64,000 nt of DNA from Coprobacillaceae bacterium UN01-12pH3A (lineage in GTDB: Bacteria; Bacillota_I; Bacilli_A; Erysipelotrichales; Coprobacillaceae), in the NCBI GenBank assembly GCA_027676805.1, contig JAQENU010000002.1, positions 1-64,000 on the forward strand, written 5' to 3'. The notes beneath the pieces were generated by a model that made no database searches, was not told the DNA's origin, and was given only the letters and a program-made list of their open reading frames with translations. Position 1 is the first letter of the stretch; each line of letters begins with the position of its first letter. Made by a program: the position numbers and the translations under genes. Of this stretch, positions 1 through 5,710 are shown in pieces.

Positions 1-88
1 CCTCCCTAAAACAAAAAAAGAATACAGTCTCCCCTACCCCATAAAAACGCAATGTTCTTATGATAGAGAAACTATATTCAAACACTCC

Positions 89-117
89 AATAATGGCAGA
101 TAACCACACGCATTATT
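89..117 (-). promoter_or_regulatory. Stem-loop after the antiterminator gene (possible antiterminator recruitment element)
   Basis: On the minus strand AATAATG and CATTATT (7 bp) enclose a 15-nt loop. The hairpin overlaps the stop codon of the antiterminator gene and begins the leader of whatever lies left of the window. LoaP-family proteins are known to act through RNA hairpins in target leaders, so this position is suggestive, but the 7-bp A/T-rich stem alone is weak evidence. The rest of positions 1-88 shows no gene. Confidence 0.25.
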
Positions 118-614
118 TAGTTGTTTTGCATAAACATTAATCCTGCTTTAATATTACGTCCCAAAAAATTAATATTTAATGTTACGTACATATCTCTTTT
201 ATCAGAATCAATAATATTGTCTTGAAATTTCTCCAATGGACCATTAACTACAACCGTTCTACCACTCATTTTGTAACCATAGCTCATTTCCAAAATTCCA
301 TTTTTATTTAACAATTCATTTAGAAGTTTATCTTCGTCAAGCGTTAAAGCCGAAACATTTTCTTTTTTTAATTCTTTAATAACTCCATCTTTTTCTTCAT
401 ATAACGATTTTAATAAAATACTAAATTCTTCTTGCTCTAAATTGGTTTGAACAAATAAATATCCTGGAAACATTGCTTTCAATACAATCTCATCTGTTTT
501 ACGAATATATGTCTCCATTTTAGGAATAATTGCTTTTATTCCATTCTTTCGATTCAAAATCTTAGCAATTTTTTCAACTTTTAAAGTTTGACAAAATAAG
601 ACATAAGTATTCAT
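117..614 (-). CDS. NusG-paralogue transcription antiterminator (LoaP/UpxY-like)
   Basis: This 165-residue protein has the layout of a specialised NusG: an N-terminal NGN domain (about 1-105) with the family signature MFPGYLFVQ near residue 48, and a C-terminal KOW-type segment containing VVVNGPLEKF and FLGRNIKAG. Such proteins bind RNA polymerase and let it read through terminators in long operons such as capsule or antibiotic clusters. Its start overlaps the stop of the 76-aa gene upstream by 4 nt, so translation is probably coupled. It is one of two divergent paralogues here; housekeeping NusG is normally beside secE/rplK, so this is a dedicated copy. The targets probably lie left of the window. 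Confidence 0.85.
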   Translation of the reverse strand: MNTYVLFCQTLKVEKIAKILNRKNGIKAIIPKMETYIRKTDEIVLKAMFPGYLFVQTNLEQEEFSILLKSLYEEKDGVIKELKKENVSALTLDEDKLLNELLNKNGILEMSYGYKMSGRTVVVNGPLEKFQDNIIDSDKRDMYVTLNINFLGRNIKAGLMFMQNN

Positions 615-841
615 TTTTCAGTATGCCCTTTTCGCCTCACCGACCATTCTTTTAAGCAATCAAATATTTTGTCATATGTAGAGCAAATTTGGCCATTTCT
701 AACTAACCAAATATCGTTATCTCTAGCAATTTCTTCTAATTGAATAATGGCGTATTCCAACATGTTCTCCAAATGTTCTTTATTCTCTAACATTTGTTGC
801 TTTCTTGTTGCAGACATTTCATCATATATATTATCATGCAC
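611..841 (-). CDS. Small protein of unknown function between two antiterminator genes
   Basis: This 76-residue acidic, helix-rich protein begins at a GTG with an AGGAAG ribosome-binding site about 11 nt upstream. It overlaps both neighbours: 8 nt with the preceding antiterminator and 4 nt with the next one. I recognise no family. In Bacteroides, upxY antiterminator genes are followed by upxZ, whose product blocks non-cognate UpxY proteins. The position here is analogous, but this protein is about half the size and no homology is claimed. An internal ATG at codon 9 has no ribosome-binding site, so the GTG start is preferred. Confidence 0.65.
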   Translation of the reverse strand: MHDNIYDEMSATRKQQMLENKEHLENMLEYAIIQLEEIARDNDIWLVRNGQICSTYDKIFDCLKEWSVRRKGHTEK

Positions 842-1358
842 TATCTAAAACACTTCCTTTTTTGTTTACAACCTCTAAAGGCAGCAACATTTCTTTGCCT
901 AAAACTTCAAATCTAACTTTTGCAATTTTTTTATGACGATTAATCTTTTGAATATCTTTTTCTAGCCCTTTAAGAGGTCCACTAAAAATTTCTAGATCAT
1001 TGCCGTTATATTTTCCACGCGAATGTCGTATAGAAGCTGAATTATCTAGTAGTTTCGATAATACATCTATTTCGTCATCACATAACGAAATGAACCCATC
1101 TTTCTCTATAACTTTTCCTAATCTTTCTACTGTTTGAAATAAACCCGCATATTTTTCTTTAAAGCTTTCTTCATTTAGAGTAGTTTTAATAAAAATATAC
1201 CCTGGATACATATCTCTTAGTTGAAATTCTTCAAACTCAGTACATTTGAACCATTTTTCTACCTGTGGTATAAATGCTTCAATATTTTCCTGACGGTTTA
1301 AAAAATCTAACATTTTAGTATTTGAGTCCAATTTCGTTTCAACCACATACCAAAACAT
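834..1358 (-). CDS. NusG-paralogue transcription antiterminator (LoaP/UpxY-like), first gene after the switch
   Basis: This 174-residue specialised NusG starts MFWYVVETK, carries the NGN signature MYPGYIFIK near residue 50 and ends with a KOW-type segment (FSGPLKGLEK, then FEVLGKEM). I chose the ATG at 1358 because GGAGG lies 5 nt upstream; longer starts at 1370 (ATG) and 1373 (TTG) would run into that site and the inverted repeat. Only about 13 nt separate the start codon from the left inverted repeat, so a promoter brought in by inversion would directly control this gene. It is clearly diverged from the paralogue at 117-614. Confidence 0.87.
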   Translation of the reverse strand: MFWYVVETKLDSNTKMLDFLNRQENIEAFIPQVEKWFKCTEFEEFQLRDMYPGYIFIKTTLNEESFKEKYAGLFQTVERLGKVIEKDGFISLCDDEIDVLSKLLDNSASIRHSRGKYNGNDLEIFSGPLKGLEKDIQKINRHKKIAKVRFEVLGKEMLLPLEVVNKKGSVLDSA

Positions 1359-1371
1359 ATCTTCCTCCATC

Positions 1372-1395
1372 AAAAAGTCGTAGATTATCTTAATC
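1372..1395 (+). repeat. Left inverted repeat / recombination site
   Basis: These 24 bases are the exact reverse complement of 2503-2526. The site is itself dyad-symmetric: arms at 1378-1387 (TCGTAGATTA) and 1391-1400 (TAATCTACGA) are perfect complements around a 3-nt centre TCT, as expected for a site bound by two tyrosine-recombinase monomers. Read leftward, the 10-bp hairpin is followed by CTTTTT, so it also resembles a weak intrinsic terminator. The recombinase stop codon lies inside the site. Confidence 0.85.
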
Positions 1396-2321
1396 TACGA
1401 GCTAAATGGAGATTGAATTTTACATATTTCCTTTTTCTTTTCTTCTAAAGATGTATGGACGTATAAGTTAAGTGTAATTGCAACATTAGAATGCCCAAGT
1501 ATCTCACTTAGTGCTTTTATTTCAACATTGTTTCTAACACAATCCGTTGCATAACTATGCCTTAAGTTATGAAAATTAGATTGAATTTTGTGTTTTTTGC
1601 AAAACTTATAAAAATTTTTTTCTAGCCTTCTTGGCTCATAAATTTGGGTACTATTAGACAAAATATAATAATGATCATGATTGCTTATCTTATACCTCTT
1701 TAGATATTCAATTAAAAAATCCGGTAAAGGAACTTCTCTACAACTAGAAGATGATTTAGGTGTTAAAATAATAACTTCAGTTTTGTTTTTTTGTTTTTCT
1801 TTGCATTTTAACCTAGTTACCGTCCCTTCAACATAAATGACTTGATTTTTAAAATCTATATGTTTCCATTCCAAAGCACATATTTCGCCTAATCTTAATC
1901 CCCCATATAACGCCAATAGCATACCTATAGATAGTGAATTTGTTTCTTCTTTAGCGTAAGTAACAATCTTATTTCTATCGTCAAAAGATAAAACTTGTTT
2001 TAATTTGTGAACATTAGGTATTCTAATATTTTTTAAAGAAATTGGTTTCATTTTATAGTTTTCAATACCATATTCTAATATTGAAGAAAAAACACTTTTT
2101 ATAGAATGTAATAAGCTATTAGATAAATCCTCTTTTTTCTTTGTTTCAAAAAAGAGTAAAATAGATTGACTATCAATTTTGTTTATATAACAGTTTTTAT
2201 AAAAAGGTAAAATATGATGTGCTAGAATATTTTCATACTTTACAAAAGTAGAATGTTTAACAGATAATTTTTTTAATGCTATCCATTCCTGTACTAAATC
2301 TTTAAAAATAATTACTCTCAT
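1395..2321 (-). CDS. Tyrosine recombinase / DNA invertase inside the invertible segment
   Basis: This 308-residue phage-integrase-family protein has an N-terminal SAM-like core-binding domain (about 5-95) and a catalytic domain with all expected landmarks: Arg in GGLRLGE, Lys in the beta-hairpin region, HNLRH, the second His in LGHSN and the nucleophile Tyr in LNLYVH near the C-terminus. It lacks the long arm-binding domain of many phage integrases, as is usual for invertases. The gene fills most of the segment between the inverted repeats and its stop codon lies in the left repeat, the arrangement of self-inverting switches. It could instead be an integrase remnant, but no phage or ICE gene is nearby. 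Confidence 0.9.
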   Translation of the reverse strand: MRVIIFKDLVQEWIALKKLSVKHSTFVKYENILAHHILPFYKNCYINKIDSQSILLFFETKKKEDLSNSLLHSIKSVFSSILEYGIENYKMKPISLKNIRIPNVHKLKQVLSFDDRNKIVTYAKEETNSLSIGMLLALYGGLRLGEICALEWKHIDFKNQVIYVEGTVTRLKCKEKQKNKTEVIILTPKSSSSCREVPLPDFLIEYLKRYKISNHDHYYILSNSTQIYEPRRLEKNFYKFCKKHKIQSNFHNLRHSYATDCVRNNVEIKALSEILGHSNVAITLNLYVHTSLEEKKKEICKIQSPFSS

Positions 2322-2354
2322 TTTTTCAGCCTCTTTTCCTATGATTTCTCATAA

Positions 2355-2360
2355 ATTATA
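2355..2360 (-). promoter_or_regulatory. Possible -10 element for the recombinase gene
   Basis: A TATAAT on the minus strand 34 nt before the recombinase ATG. No good -35 hexamer is visible at 16-18 nt, so this is only a candidate. A transcript from here would cross the left repeat towards the antiterminator genes unless the hairpin there stops it. Confidence 0.35.
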
Positions 2361-2441
2361 AAAAAAGAATAAGAAACAAAATACTAGTACAAACAATATT
2401 AATAACTAAGTCTTTATTGAAACGATAACAATTTATCTCTA

Positions 2442-2457
2442 CTTGGCGAAAACCAAG
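2442..2457. repeat. Short inverted repeat inside the switch
   Basis: CTTGG and CCAAG flank the loop CGAAAA upstream of the recombinase. It could be an operator or an RNA hairpin in a transcript that starts further right. No function can be assigned from sequence alone. Confidence 0.35.
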
Positions 2458-2483
2458 AGAAATACTAGATTTTCCTCAAAAAA

Positions 2484-2494
2484 TATGATAAAAT
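2484..2494 (+). promoter_or_regulatory. Candidate outward-facing promoter at the right edge of the invertible segment
   Basis: On the plus strand TATGAT (2484-2489), overlapped by TAAAAT (2489-2494), resembles a -10 box. Transcription would start just before the right repeat. In the orientation given it reads into the terminator at 2560-2585; after inversion it would sit right before the antiterminator gene and its GGAGG site. The -35 match is poor (TAGATT at 2466-2471 for the TAAAAT option), so the promoter call is tentative. Confidence 0.4.
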
Positions 2495-2502
2495 GAGTCG
2501 AT

Positions 2503-2526
2503 GATTAAGATAATCTACGACTTTTT
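2503..2526 (+). repeat. Right inverted repeat / recombination site
   Basis: Exact 24-base reverse complement of 1372-1395. The dyad here is imperfect: arms 2498-2507 (TCGATGATTA) and 2511-2520 (TAATCTACGA) mismatch at two positions around the centre AGA. The imperfect arm faces the inside of the segment, so after inversion it would sit in the leader of the antiterminator gene. Confidence 0.85.
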
Positions 2527-2559
2527 TGATAAATCTTTTAGAGAATGTTATCTTTATTG

Positions 2560-2585
2560 AACGTCAGTTAACTGACGTTTTTTTT
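2560..2585 (+). terminator. Rho-independent terminator facing the invertible segment
   Basis: A perfect 20-bp palindrome (arms AACGTCAGTT and AACTGACGTT) is followed by eight T on the plus strand only. There is no plus-strand gene before it, so the only plausible use is to stop transcription leaving the invertible segment to the right. Confidence 0.85.
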
Positions 2586-2589
2586 ATGC

Positions 2590-2828
2590 TCTTTAAGACT
2601 AAAATAAAAACCACATACTATAATAAAATAGAATGCGGTCAATATAATTATTATAAAAAATCTTTTGTACGAATTTAACTCTACCCATAAATTTTACTGG
2701 TAATTCTTCTACTTGCTACTATGTAAATTTTCCATCGTGTTTAGAATTTATAACCAAGAAGACCAAACCACTAATTCTTCCAAAGCCGCTAATATTGAGT
2801 ATTTCTGTTGATTTCAGGGGATCATTCA
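2590..2828. other. Non-coding junction between switch region and ftsW remnant
   Basis: AT-rich stretch without a convincing gene. A 36-codon minus-strand reading frame (2719-2829, starting MNDPLKSTEI) directly follows the truncated ftsW frame, has no recognisable family and may be debris of whatever removed the rest of ftsW. No transposase, target-site duplication or terminal repeat was recognised. Confidence 0.4.
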
Positions 2829-3089
2829 TCACAATTTCATTTCTTTAAGTTTCATAAAACACCATGTCTCTCGCACTTCTTGGATATTTTCGTTAGATTT
2901 TTTGATAGTCAATATATAAGCACAAAACACCCCCACTAAACCCACTACGGCAAATAAAGCCTGTCTTTTAATATAATAGAAGCTGTCATTGAATTTGGCT
3001 TCTGCCCAGATATGACTGGAACTGTACACCATGACTAATCCGATTGCGACTAAAATTAAAGTGGCTATTAACAAACGCTTTTTTTTCAT
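2829..3089 (-). pseudogene. ftsW: Truncated ftsW (SEDS peptidoglycan polymerase), N-terminal fragment
   Basis: The 86-codon frame begins like FtsW/SpoVE: first transmembrane helix, then the hallmark MVYSSS and a second helix ending near residue 57 (GVFCAYI). After that an unrelated polar tail (TIKKSNENIQ onward) leads to a stop. Family members have about 370-420 residues and ten helices, so nearly all catalytic parts are missing. A terminator separates it from murD, and a weak GGGTGA site precedes the ATG. The genes usual after ftsW (murG, ftsQ/divIB, ftsA, ftsZ) are absent; the switch region follows instead. A full-length SEDS protein must exist elsewhere. Confidence 0.8.
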
Positions 3090-3113
3090 ATATTTTCACC
3101 CATTTATAATATA

Positions 3114-3142
3114 TAAAAAAAGAGTGTGACTTATTCACACTC
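3114..3142 (-). terminator. Intrinsic terminator at the end of murD
   Basis: GAGTGTGA and TCACACTC form an 8-bp stem followed by T8 on the minus strand. It overlaps the last codons of murD and would end division-cluster transcription before the ftsW fragment. Confidence 0.85.
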
Positions 3143-4477
3143 CAGCGAATTTACAATTTCTTTAAAGCAGCGACCTCTTTGTTCATAGCCGGTAAATTCA
3201 TCATAGCTGCTGGTAGAAGGCGATAATAGCACGACATCTCCAGCCTCCGCTATCTCTGCTGCTTTTAAAGTCGCTTCTTTTAAATTATGAACAAGCAAGC
3301 AATCATTTTGTAGCGTTTTCGCAAAACGTTTTCCAGCAGCACCAAAACAGATAACTTTCTTAACTTGATCTGTATAGGTTTTCAATTCCGTCAGATCCAG
3401 TCCTTTATCAAATCCGCCTAATAATAAAATCAACGGATCATTAAACGATTTAATCCCAATGATTGTCGCATCGGTATTCGTTGCTTTTGAATCATTGTAG
3501 TAACGAACCTGATGAAGTTCACGCACAAATTCAACACGATGTTCTACCCCTTTAAACTCACGAATCACTTTTTGAATATCCACTAATGGAATATCCAGCA
3601 ATTCGGCGATCGTTAAGGCAATCATGACATTTTGTACATTGTGTTTTCCAGCTAAGCGGATATCCTCCACCGCTAAGATCGGTTCACTGTCATAATAAAT
3701 AATGTTTTCCTTAATACACACCATTTCTTCAGAATTCATAGAAAACGGAATAATTGAAGCATGAATCGGATAGCGGCGTGTATAATCGGCAATCGTCGCA
3801 TCATCTTTATTTAAGATAAAGTAATCGTCTTCATTCTGATTCTCATAGATTCTCATTTTTGAAGCGTAGTATTCTTCTACGTTTCGCATGTAATCTAAAT
3901 GATCCGGTGTCAGATTAATGATCGTCGCTATTTCCGGCTTAAATTTATCTATATTCAGCAATTGGAAATTCGACATCTCAATAATAATATAATTCCCAGC
4001 ACTTTCTAATAAGTTTTCGTTTAGAACCACTTCACATAAAGGGGTTCCGATATTTCCGGCTACAAATGTATTCGGATGAACAGAATGAACAATGTCATAA
4101 ACTAAAGTCGTTGTAGTTGTTTTTCCATTCGTTCCGGTAATCGCCACATAATGCTGAGGCAAAGCCACCTGAAACGCCAGTTCAATTTCTGTATAGATTG
4201 GAATATTTCGTTCTTGTAAACGTAAAACAAACGGCATTGTATATTTGATACCGGGATTTTTTACGACAAAATCAAAGTCCCTTTCAAAAAGTTCATCCGG
4301 ATGGCATCCGGCAATGACTTCCACCCCCATTGCACAAAGCTCATCGTAAGCTTCTAATTGAGAGGCTTCTTTTCCTTCATTAACCGTGACTAAAGCCCCC
4401 AGCTTCACTAAAAGACGTGTGGCTGCCAATCCACTTTTAGCAAGACCTAAGACTAATACTTTTTTATCCTTCAACAT
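3131..4477 (-). CDS. murD: UDP-N-acetylmuramoyl-L-alanine--D-glutamate ligase
   Basis: This 448-residue cytoplasmic Mur ligase adds D-glutamate to UDP-MurNAc-L-Ala. The N-terminal Rossmann-like domain (VLGLAKSGLAA) is followed by the ATP-binding loop GTNGKTTTT (about 115), the ND..NLTPDHLDYM stretch and a C-terminal domain with HRVEFV, NDSKATN and LSPSTSSYDEF. Length and motifs match MurD rather than MurC/E/F. It starts 1 nt after mraY in the same operon and carries the terminator at its 3' end, so it is the last intact gene of the division cluster here. Confidence 0.96.
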   Translation of the reverse strand: MLKDKKVLVLGLAKSGLAATRLLVKLGALVTVNEGKEASQLEAYDELCAMGVEVIAGCHPDELFERDFDFVVKNPGIKYTMPFVLRLQERNIPIYTEIELAFQVALPQHYVAITGTNGKTTTTTLVYDIVHSVHPNTFVAGNIGTPLCEVVLNENLLESAGNYIIIEMSNFQLLNIDKFKPEIATIINLTPDHLDYMRNVEEYYASKMRIYENQNEDDYFILNKDDATIADYTRRYPIHASIIPFSMNSEEMVCIKENIIYYDSEPILAVEDIRLAGKHNVQNVMIALTIAELLDIPLVDIQKVIREFKGVEHRVEFVRELHQVRYYNDSKATNTDATIIGIKSFNDPLILLLGGFDKGLDLTELKTYTDQVKKVICFGAAGKRFAKTLQNDCLLVHNLKEATLKAAEIAEAGDVVLLSPSTSSYDEFTGYEQRGRCFKEIVNSLECE

Positions 4478-4478
4478 A

Positions 4479-5453
4479 CTATAACACTCCTAAGACGATC
4501 CCGACCATTCCGCAGATGAATCCACCCAGCCAAAATGAGATCACAACTTGCTGTTCTGCCCATCCTAATAATTCAAAATGATGATGAAGCGGCGCCATTT
4601 TAAAGACACGCTTACCGGTTAATTTAAAACTGGTTACCTGAATAATAACAGATAGTGTTTCAACAACGAATACACCACCCACTAACAACAATAAAAGCTC
4701 TTGTTTTGCAAAGATTGCCAGTACAGCCAGTAATCCTCCTAAAGAAAGCGATCCGCTGTCTCCCATGAAGATTTTAGCCGGATGATAGTTATACATCATA
4801 AATCCAAGCAATGCTCCGATAACTGCCATTCCATAAACACTGATAGCATACGTCTTGCTCATTAATCCAAAAATAACAAACGGAGCGATCGCAACCATTG
4901 ATAATCCAGTTGCTAAGCCATCCAGTCCATCTGACAAGTTCACACCGTTCGATGTTGCGGTAAACATAAAGTACACCAAAACCGGATATAAGAAACCAAT
5001 ATCTACCGATGTACGAATCACCGGAATCGTAATGACAGTTGAAAAACCTGGTACGAAGTTCAATGCTAAAACATAAAATAAGATCGCTAAAATAGACTGC
5101 AACAGATATTTTTTTGCAGCTGACAAACCTAAATTTGTCTTTTTAACAACGATTAAATAATCATCTATAAATCCAATCAGACCATAGCCCACAAACATTA
5201 ACGTGATTAAGCCTACAGTTGGATCCAATATGTATGATGGAAACGTCAAGTAAACTGCAATCACTGAAGCCGCAATGAAAACAATTCCACCCATTGTTGG
5301 TGTTCCACCTTTAATTTTATGACTCTCTGGTCCTTCTTCTCTTTCTACCTGACCGAATTTCAATTTAGTTAGAAACGGGATGAAACGCGGCATAGCGATA
5401 AATGTAATTATGAATCCTAATATAAAACTGAAAAATATTTTCATGAATTCCAT
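4479..5453 (-). CDS. mraY: Phospho-N-acetylmuramoyl-pentapeptide-transferase (lipid I synthase)
   Basis: This 324-residue integral membrane enzyme transfers phospho-MurNAc-pentapeptide to undecaprenyl phosphate. About ten transmembrane helices are visible, with the family motifs GGTPTMGG (about 50), DDYLIVVKK, NGVNLSDGLDGL, FMGDSGSL and the MAPLHHHFE loop. All catalytic aspartates are present and length is typical. It lies between the SpoVD-like PBP gene and murD, 1 nt from the latter. A gap of 240 bp with a terminator precedes it, so mraY-murD may have a separate promoter; none is obvious. Confidence 0.97.
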   Translation of the reverse strand: MEFMKIFFSFILGFIITFIAMPRFIPFLTKLKFGQVEREEGPESHKIKGGTPTMGGIVFIAASVIAVYLTFPSYILDPTVGLITLMFVGYGLIGFIDDYLIVVKKTNLGLSAAKKYLLQSILAILFYVLALNFVPGFSTVITIPVIRTSVDIGFLYPVLVYFMFTATSNGVNLSDGLDGLATGLSMVAIAPFVIFGLMSKTYAISVYGMAVIGALLGFMMYNYHPAKIFMGDSGSLSLGGLLAVLAIFAKQELLLLLVGGVFVVETLSVIIQVTSFKLTGKRVFKMAPLHHHFELLGWAEQQVVISFWLGGFICGMVGIVLGVL

Positions 5454-5681
5454 CGTATTTCCCCTTTATTTAATTTCCTTAACCATATTACCATAAACAC
5501 GCACTCTTTTCAATCAAAGGCAAAAATTAATCGTTCAGCGATTTCTCGCTTATACTCAACAATTTTTATCTATTCTTGTCTTTTAAAAGCACCTTTATGA
5601 ATCGTTTCCCTCTATTTTAAACAAGTTACATATGTCCCTGCTGTTTTCACTGTACAATACTTTCTAGCAATATACAAGTCT
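5454..5681. other. Intergenic region upstream of mraY
   Basis: 228 bp between the terminator after the SpoVD-like gene and the mraY start. A purine-rich ribosome-binding site (minus strand AAAGGGGAAA) precedes mraY. The rest is AT-rich with no gene, and no strong promoter was found by eye although one is expected. Confidence 0.4.
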
Positions 5682-5710
5682 AAAAAAGAGGACTCTACGA
5701 ATCAGAGTCC
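5682..5710 (-). terminator. Intrinsic terminator after the SpoVD-like PBP gene
   Basis: GGACTCT and AGAGTCC form a stem followed on the minus strand by TCTTTTTT. It overlaps the last codons of the gene. Confidence 0.8.

Larger units (their letters stand above)
1391..2507. mobile_element. Putative invertible DNA segment (phase-variation switch)
   Basis: About 1.1 kb bounded by the 24-bp inverted repeats, containing one tyrosine recombinase gene and a 180-bp AT-rich end that may carry promoters. Inverted (not direct) orientation of two recombinase-type sites predicts inversion of the segment. The left border abuts the ribosome-binding site of an antiterminator gene and the right border faces a one-way terminator. 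The two inner arms differ at two bases (TA versus AT), the outer arms are identical. Inversion has not been observed; it is inferred from structure. Confidence 0.72.

Noticed and set aside
2411..2561. Direct repeat of about 11 bp (TCTTTATTGAA at 2411 and 2551) as attachment sites
   Set aside because: Too short and AT-rich, and it does not bracket the recombinase gene.
4855..5076. Plus-strand frame inside mraY
   Set aside because: It is antisense to a strongly conserved membrane enzyme and has no ribosome-binding site or family; a shadow frame.
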